Shown here one piece after another: positions 17,871 through 26,637 of a stretch of DNA of 64,000 bases. Origin of the DNA: an uncultured Flavobacteriales bacterium. GTDB lineage: Bacteria; Bacteroidota; Bacteroidia; Flavobacteriales_G; Salibacteraceae. The position numbers and the translations under genes are program-made. Each line of letters begins with the position of its first letter. The stretch's first letter is position 1. The DNA is taken from NCBI GenBank assembly GCA_937899835.1, contig CALCCE010000138.1, positions 124,001 through 188,000 of the forward strand, read 5' to 3'. The notes under the pieces were generated by a model. That model was given only the letters and a program-made list of their open reading frames with translations. It was not told the DNA's origin and ran no database searches.

Positions 17871-18892
17871 GCTGCCTTTTCAGAATTATCGGCCTCACTC
17901 ATTTCGTTCAGCTCTCCTTCGAATTGGGTGCTTTCTGCACTTGCCTGGTAGCCTTGCTCCAACAGCCATTTGGTAAAAATGCTGGTATAGCCGTGCGTAG
18001 TGATAATTTTTTGTGCCCCGGTTTCGCGAATAGCAGTATTGACTCCCGGCCAATCTACATGATCGGAAAGGATGAATCCCCGGTCAACCGATCGTCTTCG
18101 GCGTGCTCCACGTAGGGCCATCCAACCGGAGGCAATGCCCTCTGAAAAGGGTTGAAATTTCTTTTGCCAGGCACTGCCAATGGCAGAAGGTGGCGCCAAC
18201 ACCAAACCTCCCTTGTATTCTTTTTTATTAATGTCTGCCGTTACCCGGCGGGTATCTGGCAGCACTACTCCGCTTTCGCGGAGCACTTCATTCATGTTTT
18301 CAATGGCTCCATGCGTAAACACTGGTCCGATCGAAGCATCCAGGTGGTGCAACAGCCGTTGGGCCTTGCCCAGCGAATAGCCTGAGAGAATGCTCACTTT
18401 ACCCGCTTTCCGATTATTTTCCCACCATTGATTGATTTCCTGATGCACGGTAGCAGGGTCGGGCCATTTGTACACCGGCAAGCCAAAGGTGCATTCGGTA
18501 ATAAAGGCATGGCACTTTACAGGTTCGTAGGCCGGAGCCAAGCCATCGTCTTCCAACTTATAGTCACCAGAAGCCACCCAAACCTCGCCTTGGTATTCCA
18601 CCCGAATTTGTGCTGAACCGATAATGTGCCCCGCCGGATGAAAAGAAAATCGAACGCCCCGGTGCAAGAAAGTTTCGCCGTAACCATAGCCGGTGACGGA
18701 AATTTCCTGGCCCAAGCGGAACCGCAGAATGTTGACAGAATCATGGTGACAGGCATAGTGCTGATGGCCCGGTCGGGCATGGTCGCTGTGTCCGTGGGTG
18801 ATCAGTGCTCTTTCAACCGGCCGCCACGGGTCGATATAAATATCAGCTATTGGGCAATAGATGCCGCTTTCGGTAAATTCAAGAAGGGCCAT
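17867..18892 (-). CDS. ligase-associated DNA damage response exonuclease (MBL fold)
   Basis: 341 residues from the ATG at 18892; ten upstream codons (ATG at 18922) do not fit the family start, which is LLEFTESGIYC. The metallo-beta-lactamase signature HGHSDH (33-38) and the later motifs GHIIGSAQI and ILSDHVDW show a beta-CASP-like nuclease of the SNM1/Artemis type. It is the first gene of the repair operon, ahead of ligase, helicase and PdeM, and is expected to trim DNA ends or cross-link-damaged strands before ligation. The last residues (SEADNSEKAA) are divergent and overlap the ligase start. Confidence 0.9.
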   Translation of the reverse strand: MALLEFTESGIYCPIADIYIDPWRPVERALITHGHSDHARPGHQHYACHHDSVNILRFRLGQEISVTGYGYGETFLHRGVRFSFHPAGHIIGSAQIRVEYQGEVWVASGDYKLEDDGLAPAYEPVKCHAFITECTFGLPVYKWPDPATVHQEINQWWENNRKAGKVSILSGYSLGKAQRLLHHLDASIGPVFTHGAIENMNEVLRESGVVLPDTRRVTADINKKEYKGGLVLAPPSAIGSAWQKKFQPFSEGIASGWMALRGARRRRSVDRGFILSDHVDWPGVNTAIRETGAQKIITTHGYTSIFTKWLLEQGYQASAESTQFEGELNEMSEADNSEKAA

Positions 18893-18982
18893 GGCAAATT
18901 GCTTCAGGGATAAAAACCCCAAATAAGGGATTGTGTTCTCCAGCTTGGATTGGCTTCCTCGAAGTTGCCTTAAATCAAGGGC

Positions 18983-19011
18983 TTGAGTTTTTATAATAAA
19001 ATTTATCTTCG
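18983..19011 (+). promoter_or_regulatory. candidate promoter of the 1415-residue secreted protein
   Basis: TTG at 18983-18985 and TATCTTCG at 19004-19011, separated by 18 bp of T/A-rich sequence, match the Bacteroidota -33/-7 form with one mismatch in the -7 element. The predicted leader is about 85-90 nt. Confidence 0.4.
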
Positions 19012-19104
19012 CTGGGCAACTTTTGAATTTAGGGTACCGTCTTGGCCTAGTTCAAACTCGAGTTACGGACTATTATGGAATTGCAACTGTTTAAAATTTC
19101 TGCC

Positions 19105-22100
19105 ATGAAAACGTTGGCTAAACTATTTTTCGTCACCGTTGTCGCGGTATTGTTTGCCTTTGAAAGCAAGGCTTCTCACGTTGCCGGAACTGATATTCAA
19201 TATCAGTGTGTCGGCCAGGATTCATTTTTGGTTACGCTCAACCTCTTCCGGGATTGTTCCGGTATTACGGTAGGTGCGACTCAAAACCTCAACTTTACCA
19301 GTTCCTGTGGAGGCACGGTGAATGCCATTGCCAACCAGGTGAGTGTAACTGAGGTATCTCAGCTTTGTCCTCAACAGCTGGTCAACAGTACTTGTAATGG
19401 TGGATTGCTCCCAGGGATGCAGCACTATATCTACCAGGCATTGGTGGTGCTTACTCCTCCTTGTAACTCTTGGACTGCTTCGTGGCAACAGTGCTGTCGG
19501 AATACCAGTGTAAACACCAGCGGTGGAAACATGTATGTGCAAACGGTGATGAACACCGCTACCAACAACTGCAACAACTCTCCGTCGTTCAACGCTCAGC
19601 CAATTCCTTACGTATGTGCTTTCCAAACGGTAAACTACAATTTCGGTGTAACTGAGCCCGATGGTGATAGTGTCGTTTACTCTTTGGCTCCTGCTTTGAT
19701 CAGCGCCACCGGTGCTGTAACCTACAACTTTCCCTACTCCGTAACTTCTCCGATTGTTGGTTTGACCTTAAATACCCAAACCGGTCAGTTGACCTTTACA
19801 CCAACCACACTCGGTAACTTCATTATTGTAGTACAAGTAGATGAGTACGATCCTGTATCGGGCCTGCTAATTGGTTCTACCACACGTGATATTCAGGTAA
19901 TTGTAATTACTTGTACCAACAATCAACCGCTATCTACTGGTGCTACCAACTTTTCTGGAACAGGTAACTTGATTGACTCTAACTCCATTGAAGTGTGTTA
20001 CGGTCAATCTTTCTCTTTTGAGGTACAATTCACCGATCAGGATACCATTGACTCGTTGCAAATCTCCTCGAACATTACTCAGATTCTTCCGGGAGCAACC
20101 TTCAACATTACACAGAACTCACCTACTGCTCAAGCAGCAGTCGTTAACTGGATTGCTCAGCCAGGAACACCTACATTCAACGTATTTAACATGGCAGTGA
20201 GTGATGGGGCCTGTCCGATACCGGGTATTTTGTCCATTACATTTGACATTACGGTACTCCCGGGGGTCTATGCCGGTGAGGACACGATAATATGTGGTAA
20301 CAATACACAATCAGCACAGCTACAAGGTGTGGGGGCACCGACGATGACGTGGAGTGTCGTTTCTGGTCCGCCTATGGTAGTTGGAACAGGTGCAGGGGCC
20401 AACTTCTCCTGTAACCCTTGTGATAATCCCGTTGCAACACCAAGTGCCACCACGGTTTATCAATTATCGGGTGGAGGCTACAACGGCCCTTGTGATTCAC
20501 TGGACACGGTAACCGTGTTTGTTGCTCCCGACTTTACCCTACAAATGCCGAATGACACGGTGATTTGTGACATTGACAGCGTAGTACTGGTTTCCAATGC
20601 TACTCCTTTCAATACCAACATCGATTGGTCATGGGATAATGGTACATCTTTGGACGATGACACCTTACTGTCTCCACAAGCTCAACCGAATGTATCTACA
20701 ACGTATACCTTGACGGCAACTTCTAATGCCGGATGTATCAAGTCAGATACCGTTCGGGTAACGGTACCACCACCATTCCCACCAAACATTCAGGCAGTTG
20801 CCAACGATACCATTCTTTGCCTCGGTCAAAACACACAATTTGTTGCTGATCTTGGTACAGTTACTCCTGCACAATGTGGGGTAGCTCCTAACGGATGCCT
20901 TGGAACGGTTTCTCAGATCATTGTAGGTAACGGTACGGTTTCCAATAGCACCACAGGTTATCCAAGTATTCTGGGCAACTTCTTTGAAGCCGCCAAACAC
21001 CAATATTTATACACCGCTGCAGATCTTAACGCAGCAGGTTTCACTGGTGGAGCCATCAATGGTTTGGCTTTCTTTATCGTAGGTACACCTAACCAAACGC
21101 AGTTTCAAAACTTCGAGATCAAAATCGGATGTGCCAACGCATCGGGTATTAGTGCATTCCAAACGGGTTTAACAACCGTATTCCCTGCACAAACCGTGAC
21201 AGCAACTACGGGTTGGAATCAATTTAACTTTGCTTCTACTTACGATTACGACGGTGTTTCTGACCTGATCATTGATTTCTGTTTCAACAACGGCAACATC
21301 TTCATGAACAACGGTAACGCCCGGATTCGTTATACCACAACTACTTATCCTTCTGCGATCCACTCTTTTGGTTCGGATCCCAACTTGTGTAACGCTCCTG
21401 GTACTCCGATTTCAACTACTTCGCGCGCCAACATCCGGTTCTCCGTTTGTTCGGGTGCCGATCCACTGGCTTACACCTATCAGTGGACTCCAGGTTCATT
21501 GTTGAACAATACCACGGCTCAAACGCCTACCTGGTCGCCAACGGCAGTTGGTAACTACAACTATCAGGTTATCATTCAGGATACCTTCGGAGTATGTGCC
21601 GATACCACTGATACGCTTCCGGTAGAGGTTGTACTCACTTTTGATGCTACCATCACCACTGAAAGCCCTTACTGTGTATCAGGTCCTCTGGATACGTTGG
21701 CAGCCGCTACTGGTGGTGGCTCGTGGAGTGGCCCAGGTATTACCGATACTGCTAATGGCTTCTTTGATCCTACTACCCTTGTGCCAGGAACTTATATTGT
21801 TTCCTATGCCATTGGTGGAGGTTGTTCGAGTAGTGACACGGCAAGCATTGTGATTGCCCCTCCGCCAAACACCAACATCACAACCCCTGGACCTTTCTGT
21901 GTACTCGATAACTCGATTCAGTTGGCCGGAGTTGTTCCAGGTGGAACGTGGGGTGGACCTAACACCACAACTGCTGGTATCTTTAATCCAAGTGCAGCCG
22001 GTGTTGGTACTTTCAACATAACCTACAGCATCGACTCGGTTTGTGATGCCACTGGAACGCATCCAATTCAAGTAATTGGTGGATTGAACCCCGCGATTGG

Positions 22101-23352
22101 TAACAACCCGGATTTATGTATCAATGCACTTCCTGCATCCCTGAACCTTGATCCAAGTGCTGATCCAAACGGTATTTGGTCAGGTCCTGGTATTACCAGC
22201 GCCTCTTTGGGAACTTTCGATCCAAATATTGCAGGGCTCGGTAGTCACACCATTTTCTACACCCACCCTGGTGGATGTGGCGGTTCTGACTCGATCATTA
22301 TCAACGTATTTGCTTTGCCAACGGCAGAGGTGACCGGAATTCTCGACGATTACTGTGATAATTTCACTGCACTCGTATCCCCAAGCGGTGGAACCAGTGG
22401 TGGAACCTGGAGCGGTTTCCCAGGCGTGAATCCAAATACCGGAGCCTTCGTGCCCAGCTCATTGAATTCCGCAAACAGTCCTTACACCATTACCTATTCG
22501 GTAAGTGATATCAACAACTGTACAGCCATCGATAACTTTACGTTCGATGTATTCGAAACGCCTCCTCCTCCATCGCCGGTGAGCACCAGCCAACCGTATT
22601 GTGAGGGTGAGACCATCAATGATTTGCAAGCTACTGTAACCGGTGCCAATACAGTGCAATGGTATAGCGATGATCAGTTGACCAACCTGTTGACCGACGG
22701 AATCAACTACAACGCAGGTGCCGCCACCTCGTCGTTTACCCTCTTCCTGACACAAACCGCACCCGATGCGCAAGGAGGTTGTGTAAGTGATCCATTGCCA
22801 CTGAACATTCAGGTAATTCCAACTCCACAACCATCGTTTACCGCCACACCTTCAGAAGGGGTAGCTCCGTTGTTGGTTGACTTTACCAACACTACTTCTC
22901 CTCTGGGTGCCTACACCTACGAATGGGACTTTGCAAATGGAAACATTTCCACGCTTGATAGTCCAAATGAGACCTTTACCGAATTCGGTACTTACGGAGT
23001 AGTTTTAACTGCTACCGATGGTTTCGGTTGTGTGGGAACGGCTACGCGCAATGTATTGGTTGAGGTAAATGTTAATGCTACTATTCCGAATATCTTTACA
23101 CCAAACGGTGACGGTGAAAATGACTTCTTCTTCATTGAATTCCTGGAAGGAACTAACGCTGTACAAAGCGTTGAAGGAAAAATCTTCAACCGTTGGGGAC
23201 GTAAAGTAGCTGAGTTGAACAGCATTGATGCCCAATGGGACGGTGGTAATTCCGAAGACGGAGTTTACTACTACGTGGTCAACATCATTGCCGTAGACGG
23301 TACTGAGTACAAACTCAACGGACACGTAACGCTGCTTCGCAATCCGAACTAA
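19105..23352 (+). CDS. large secreted adhesin-like protein with T9SS type B sorting domain
   Basis: 1415 residues from ATG 19105, where a clean signal peptide begins (MKTLAKLFFVTVVAVLFAF, cleaved near SKA-S). The mature start SHVAGTDIQYQCV and LNLFRDCSG is a common N-terminal domain of Bacteroidota gliding-associated proteins. The middle holds repeated Ig/PKD-like units with Cys pairs, among them about four copies of a Gly-rich GGTW/GGSWSGPG module (residues about 850-1130). A PKD domain (YTYEWDFANGN) precedes the C-terminal 90-residue gliding-motility domain (IFTPNGDGENDFFF, FNRWGRKV, GVYYYVV), the signal for type IX secretion and surface attachment. Codon use is stable across the repeats. 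Likely an adhesin or matrix protein; ligand unknown. A strong terminator follows at once. Confidence 0.88.
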   Translation: MKTLAKLFFVTVVAVLFAFESKASHVAGTDIQYQCVGQDSFLVTLNLFRDCSGITVGATQNLNFTSSCGGTVNAIANQVSVTEVSQLCPQQLVNSTCNGGLLPGMQHYIYQALVVLTPPCNSWTASWQQCCRNTSVNTSGGNMYVQTVMNTATNNCNNSPSFNAQPIPYVCAFQTVNYNFGVTEPDGDSVVYSLAPALISATGAVTYNFPYSVTSPIVGLTLNTQTGQLTFTPTTLGNFIIVVQVDEYDPVSGLLIGSTTRDIQVIVITCTNNQPLSTGATNFSGTGNLIDSNSIEVCYGQSFSFEVQFTDQDTIDSLQISSNITQILPGATFNITQNSPTAQAAVVNWIAQPGTPTFNVFNMAVSDGACPIPGILSITFDITVLPGVYAGEDTIICGNNTQSAQLQGVGAPTMTWSVVSGPPMVVGTGAGANFSCNPCDNPVATPSATTVYQLSGGGYNGPCDSLDTVTVFVAPDFTLQMPNDTVICDIDSVVLVSNATPFNTNIDWSWDNGTSLDDDTLLSPQAQPNVSTTYTLTATSNAGCIKSDTVRVTVPPPFPPNIQAVANDTILCLGQNTQFVADLGTVTPAQCGVAPNGCLGTVSQIIVGNGTVSNSTTGYPSILGNFFEAAKHQYLYTAADLNAAGFTGGAINGLAFFIVGTPNQTQFQNFEIKIGCANASGISAFQTGLTTVFPAQTVTATTGWNQFNFASTYDYDGVSDLIIDFCFNNGNIFMNNGNARIRYTTTTYPSAIHSFGSDPNLCNAPGTPISTTSRANIRFSVCSGADPLAYTYQWTPGSLLNNTTAQTPTWSPTAVGNYNYQVIIQDTFGVCADTTDTLPVEVVLTFDATITTESPYCVSGPLDTLAAATGGGSWSGPGITDTANGFFDPTTLVPGTYIVSYAIGGGCSSSDTASIVIAPPPNTNITTPGPFCVLDNSIQLAGVVPGGTWGGPNTTTAGIFNPSAAGVGTFNITYSIDSVCDATGTHPIQVIGGLNPAIGNNPDLCINALPASLNLDPSADPNGIWSGPGITSASLGTFDPNIAGLGSHTIFYTHPGGCGGSDSIIINVFALPTAEVTGILDDYCDNFTALVSPSGGTSGGTWSGFPGVNPNTGAFVPSSLNSANSPYTITYSVSDINNCTAIDNFTFDVFETPPPPSPVSTSQPYCEGETINDLQATVTGANTVQWYSDDQLTNLLTDGINYNAGAATSSFTLFLTQTAPDAQGGCVSDPLPLNIQVIPTPQPSFTATPSEGVAPLLVDFTNTTSPLGAYTYEWDFANGNISTLDSPNETFTEFGTYGVVLTATDGFGCVGTATRNVLVEVNVNATIPNIFTPNGDGENDFFFIEFLEGTNAVQSVEGKIFNRWGRKVAELNSIDAQWDGGNSEDGVYYYVVNIIAVDGTEYKLNGHVTLLRNPN

Positions 23353-23375
23353 GCAAAAAAGAACAACGATAAGAC

Positions 23376-23408
23376 AAAGGCTGTTCTCTTCGGAGAGCAG
23401 CCTTTTTT
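23376..23408 (+). terminator. rho-independent terminator
   Basis: AAGGCTGTTCTC and GAGAGCAGCCTT pair around a TTCG tetraloop with one G-U pair and run into T6. It ends the transcript of the large T9SS cargo gene. Confidence 0.9.
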
Positions 23409-23430
23409 GATTTACAGCACTTTTTGAAGC

Positions 23431-23937
23431 ATGGAACTTGTTCAGGGGGACATTACCCAAATTCCGTCCGATGCCATCGTTAATGCCGCCAACTCCTCTT
23501 TATTGGGCGGTGGTGGAGTAGACGGAGCCATTCACCGTGCAGGTGGATCGGCCATTTTAGAAGCCTGTAGAAAAATCAGGGCACGACAAGGGAGTTGTGC
23601 TACTGGTGAGGCGGTTTACACCACAGCCGGTCACTTACCCGCAAAGTGGGTTATCCATACCGTTGGACCAGTTTGGCAAGGAGGAAATAAAAATGAGGCA
23701 CAGCTTTTGTCTAACTGCTATGAAAATTCGCTGCGCATTGCAGCGGACTTACAAGTGGAGCACATTGCTTTTCCAAACATCAGCACCGGTATTTATCGGT
23801 TCCCCAAAGAACTTGCCGCCCAAATTGCTGTTCAATCCGTCAAAGCAACGCTACCTACCCTAAATTCTAAAATGAAAGTGATTTTTGTATGCTTCGATTC
23901 AGAAAACCATCAGCATTACCAATCTTTGCTTCACTAA
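23431..23937 (+). CDS. macrodomain protein, O-acetyl-ADP-ribose deacetylase type
   Basis: A 168-residue macrodomain. GDIT (6-9), NAAN (18-21) and GGGGVD (26-31) form the ADP-ribose pocket as in YmdB/MacroD-type enzymes, which hydrolyse O-acetyl-ADP-ribose or remove mono-ADP-ribose from proteins; ISTGIYRFP (loop 2) is also intact. Cytoplasmic. No toxin or ADP-ribosyltransferase partner is adjacent. The next gene starts 12 bp after its stop. Confidence 0.9.
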   Translation: MELVQGDITQIPSDAIVNAANSSLLGGGGVDGAIHRAGGSAILEACRKIRARQGSCATGEAVYTTAGHLPAKWVIHTVGPVWQGGNKNEAQLLSNCYENSLRIAADLQVEHIAFPNISTGIYRFPKELAAQIAVQSVKATLPTLNSKMKVIFVCFDSENHQHYQSLLH

Positions 23938-23948
23938 ACCTCTTCAAC

Positions 23949-24374
23949 ATGCGGGTACTATTGCTTTTGTCTGTCGTCCTCTTTTGCTCGTTTACTTCTT
24001 CCAACCCTCTCCTTCAAGAAGCAAATCCTTACACTTTCGACTCCATCCAGGAAGGAGTTAAAGTGTCTTCAAAAATGACACACTCCCGATGGAAACGGGA
24101 AGAAAGTCCGCTCATGTTGTGCCTCAAACTGCACAACACCAATACCTATGCGGTGAACTTTACCTTTACCATGGAGTTTTACCAATACGGTATGGTAGCG
24201 GAAACCATGGAACCGGTAACCGTTTGTTTAAAACCTGACGAAACCCTGGTGGGTCGCCGTGGTTCGCTGTGTTGGTTGTCGGAAAGCCTCGACAATGCGG
24301 TGCTACAGAGCGATGCTTTTGATTGGGAAATGAACGATGTTTCGGTTACGGCCCTGGAAACCGAATGCCCATAA
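23949..24374 (+). CDS. hypothetical secreted protein
   Basis: 141 residues from the ATG at 23949, which begins a signal peptide (VLLLLSVVLFCSFTS). An earlier in-frame ATG at 23889 lies inside the macrodomain gene and is disregarded. The mature part is beta-rich (YAVNFTFTMEFYQYGMVAE, CLKPDETLVGRRGS) and contains four Cys. I do not recognise it. It is 11 bp downstream of the macrodomain gene, so the two are probably co-transcribed, though one is cytoplasmic and the other exported. Confidence 0.7.
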   Translation: MRVLLLLSVVLFCSFTSSNPLLQEANPYTFDSIQEGVKVSSKMTHSRWKREESPLMLCLKLHNTNTYAVNFTFTMEFYQYGMVAETMEPVTVCLKPDETLVGRRGSLCWLSESLDNAVLQSDAFDWEMNDVSVTALETECP

Positions 24375-24404
24375 AAAAGCCCACTCCACAGTGGAAGCAG
24401 GCTT
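24374..24404 (-). terminator. terminator of the minus-strand secreted protein gene
   Basis: Read on the minus strand an imperfect stem (AAGCCTGCTTCCACT with GTGGAGTGGGCTT) is followed by T6. It lies 25 bp after the stop of 24429-24824 and touches the stop of the convergent gene, so it may act in both directions. Confidence 0.65.
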
Positions 24405-24428
24405 CAATTCATTTATAGAAACGTTTCC

Positions 24429-24824
24429 TTAGTCAGGGAGAATCATCGTAAGGGAATCATCTTGCCACTGGATGATGTTGCAAATGCCGCCACAAGCCAT
24501 GTGCATGCCCATTTGATTGCCTCCACACATGGGATTGTCAACAGTGGTTGAATTTCCGGTGTTCATGTCAATCAAGGTAATGTGGAGCGCAAGCATACCC
24601 GCAGGAATGGGTACGCAAACAATGGTGCCTGGCCCCGGAGGAATCACCATGGAAACACCGCCCAAAACGGTACACGGAACCCCATAACTGATCTCAACGA
24701 TTTTATCACAAGGTCCTTCGTTTACAATGGCTACTTCGTTAGGGCCGCATTGAGCCGAAACGTTGACAGCCGTTAGCATCAGCCCCAATACGAGGCCAAA
24801 AGCAAGCATAGCTTTCTTGAACAT
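24429..24824 (-). CDS. small Cys-containing secreted protein
   Basis: 131 residues with a signal peptide (KKAMLAFGLVLGLMLTAVN, cut near VSA-Q). The mature protein carries seven Cys and hydrophobic beta stretches (NEVAIVNEGPCDKIVEISYG; PPGPGTIVCVPIPAG) and a Met/Gly-rich segment (CGGNQMGMHMACGG) that could bind metal. No known family. It resembles the protein at 26014-26424 in its opening pattern (IVN-x3-C, then an IS/FS strand and a second Cys, then a Pro/Gly turn), so the two may be distant paralogs. Confidence 0.7.
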   Translation of the reverse strand: MFKKAMLAFGLVLGLMLTAVNVSAQCGPNEVAIVNEGPCDKIVEISYGVPCTVLGGVSMVIPPGPGTIVCVPIPAGMLALHITLIDMNTGNSTTVDNPMCGGNQMGMHMACGGICNIIQWQDDSLTMILPD

Positions 24825-25176
24825 ATTTATAAAAGTTTGGGTGAATAATGGACCAAATATCTACCATTGCCATCGAGGAATCAACCCCATTTTCCCGCAA
24901 CTTTAAGAATAGTACTTTTCCTGTTTTATACCTGTAAAACACGAAGTTAAAGTCCTGTCATTCACAATTTTGAAAGGATTCTCTCGTTCGAAATAGCAAT
25001 ACCAATCGATCACAAGTTGAATGGAAGAGGCGATTGAAAAGCAGCAGTTCTGTATTGGTACAATGCTTGCTATATCTTCTCCGATTTGTCTCATTGAAGA
25101 ATGGAAGAAGGACCTCGTTCCTGACAAACCAACCCTATTTCGAAACAACGACAACCGAACTATCTAGCTGTAGATT
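24825..25176. other. non-coding gap between divergent genes
   Basis: 352 bp between two divergently transcribed secreted-protein genes. An 83-codon frame on the minus strand (24903-25154) has no family features, no signal and unusual composition, and I do not call it. No consensus -7 element was found near either gene. The gap presumably holds both promoters. Confidence 0.4.
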
Positions 25177-25668
25177 ATGAATGCCTTGTTGCTCTTACTT
25201 CTTTTTCCCATCACCGTGTTCACCGGGGAAGCTCCTGACGGAGTGCAACCTTGCAACGACACTCCTGCATTGAACGCTTCCATTGTTGCGTTTGTAGAGA
25301 GCAAGATGAAAAAGCGCGTAGGCCGAGGCGAATGCTGGGACTTAGCAGCTGAGGCATTGGATTTGGTAGATGCCCGTTGGGATCACCGCTATCGCTACGG
25401 TCGTGAAATCGATCCGGAGACCGACTGTGTATATCCAGGCGATATGATTCAGTTCAAAAACGTGAAACTATCCTATAAGAAAAAGGGAGGCGTGTATACG
25501 GAAACCATGCGGCACCATACCGCCGTAGTGTATGAAGTATTGGGCCCGGGACAATACCGCATTGCCCACCAAAATACAGGGTTCTCAGGCCGCAAAGTAG
25601 GCGTAAGCACCTTCAACCTCAATGACATGGTTCGAGGAAAGATTTGGGTTTACCGTCCTGAGAAATAG
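25177..25668 (+). CDS. secreted protein with papain/NlpC-P60-like fold, putative
   Basis: 163 residues. A short signal (LLLLLLFPITVFTGEA) precedes a domain with GECWDLAAEALD (Cys53 at a helix start), RHHTAVVYEV (His114) and RIAHQNTG (His131/Asn133), the Cys-His-polar order of NlpC/P60, CHAP and BBC1/AIM3-type cysteine-hydrolase folds. The segment YPGDMIQFKNV is typical of the strand before the His in CHAP-like domains. Catalysis, and whether the target is peptidoglycan or a protein, are inferred. It is a lone gene, flanked by small secreted proteins. Confidence 0.65.
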   Translation: MNALLLLLLFPITVFTGEAPDGVQPCNDTPALNASIVAFVESKMKKRVGRGECWDLAAEALDLVDARWDHRYRYGREIDPETDCVYPGDMIQFKNVKLSYKKKGGVYTETMRHHTAVVYEVLGPGQYRIAHQNTGFSGRKVGVSTFNLNDMVRGKIWVYRPEK

Positions 25669-26013
25669 GCCGTTGGTGATACTTTAGGCCATCGGGAGTT
25701 TGATTTTACCTCCTCCCACTTTGCTTTTCTTTCCGTACTTCAATGGTCTGGTCATCGCGCATTCCAATGTTTTGGTGACGTATTTCCCATGGCATCCTGT
25801 TACTTCAAATACATTCTGGATAATCCCTTCATGGCTTTTTTAGCTTGATGGATGGCCAATAAGATTGGTATTGGACTACGTTTAGCGAAAAATCGCTAGC
25901 GCTCACAGAAATAGCCTTCTATGACGGAACATCGATTTGGAGAAAAAAAGAAGTTCGCACAATGCGGTTGCCGAAAAGCAAAACAGAGTAGGCACTTATC
26001 CAAATTCTCCATC
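25669..26013. other. non-coding gap
   Basis: 345 bp between two plus-strand secreted-protein genes. The frame from 25921 that runs into the next gene begins with 31 codons of unlikely composition before the signal peptide, so I treat it as leader. No terminator stem, repeat or RNA gene was recognised here. Confidence 0.4.
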
Positions 26014-26424
26014 ATGAAATTTTTATCCATTACACTCTTGCTCATCGCAGGGTTGTTTACCGCTCAAGCGGCACAGGCCCAAGGAGTGCAAATCGTAAAC
26101 AGCAGCACTTGTACAGTAACGTTCTCCTTTACTTGGAGCAGTTCCATTCCCTTTTGCACTGGTCCTACCACCACCAGTTCTCAAGTGATGGGTCCAAATT
26201 CCAACCTGCTTCTACCTTCCCCCTCACCTGGCGCTAAGGTGACCATGTTTCGAGTGGATTATCCAGGGCTTGCGCCAATCATGATTCCCTCCTTTTATTG
26301 CAATAATGGCCTTGCCGGAGGAAGCATCAACACCACTGGCTGTGGTACATGGCCTCCTGGCTTTGTTTCGTGGAATGACAATGCTCCTCATCTGTTCGCA
26401 CCGCAAATTGTCGAGGCGCATTGA
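26014..26424 (+). CDS. small secreted protein, hypothetical
   Basis: 136 residues from ATG 26014, where the signal peptide starts (KFLSITLLLIAGLFTAQAA). The mature part is rich in Ser, Thr, Pro and contains four Cys (NSSTCTVTFSFTW, FCTGPTTT, FYCNNG, TTGCGTW). No family is recognised. A strong terminator follows within 20 bp. It shares an IVN-x3-C opening and a Cys-Pro-Gly pattern with 24429-24824. Confidence 0.7.
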   Translation: MKFLSITLLLIAGLFTAQAAQAQGVQIVNSSTCTVTFSFTWSSSIPFCTGPTTTSSQVMGPNSNLLLPSPSPGAKVTMFRVDYPGLAPIMIPSFYCNNGLAGGSINTTGCGTWPPGFVSWNDNAPHLFAPQIVEAH

Positions 26425-26441
26425 TCCACTAAAAGCTATGC

Positions 26442-26475
26442 AAAAGGGTCATTTACATTGGTGAATGGCCCTTTT
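26442..26475 (+). terminator. rho-independent terminator
   Basis: AAAGGGTCATTTAC and GTGAATGGCCCTTT pair over 14 bp with two G-U pairs around a 4-nt loop and are followed by T5. It ends the small secreted protein gene. Confidence 0.85.
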
Positions 26476-26483
26476 TAGCATAA

Positions 26484-26531
26484 AAAAACAGCGCAATCAA
26501 AGGGAAATTCCTTTTTGATTGCGCTGTTTTT
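26484..26531 (-). terminator. terminator of tRNA-Arg(CCG), 18-bp perfect stem
   Basis: An 18-bp perfect inverted repeat (outer part AAAAACAGCGCAATC, 26484-26501 with 26514-26531) begins one base after the tRNA 3' end on the minus strand and ends in T7. The A/T-rich flanks also make it usable from the plus side, as a second stop after the secreted protein gene. Confidence 0.85.
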
Positions 26532-26532
26532 G

Positions 26533-26604
26533 TAGCTCCGCTAAGAATCGAACTTAGATCTCAGGCTCCGGAAACCTGCATACTATCCATTGTACTACGG
26601 AGCC
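26533..26604 (-). tRNA. tRNA-Arg (anticodon CCG)
   Basis: The minus strand folds as a 72-nt cloverleaf: acceptor GGCTCCG/CGGAGCT (G1-U72 wobble), D arm, anticodon stem CAGGT/GCCTG with loop TTCCGGA (anticodon CCG, reads CGG), T arm with TTCGATT and discriminator A. CCA is not encoded. It lies 33 bp after the stop of the glycosyltransferase gene on the same strand. Confidence 0.95.
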
Positions 26605-26637
26605 AAACGGCAACTGAGCCATTTTGGGTGTGCGAAT

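Noticed and set aside
23889-23948. Start of the secreted protein inside the macrodomain gene
   Set aside because: The signal peptide begins at 23949; the upstream codons are unlike any family.
24903-25154. 83-codon minus-strand frame in the gap
   Set aside because: No signal, no family pattern, unusual composition, and it lies in a control region between divergent genes.
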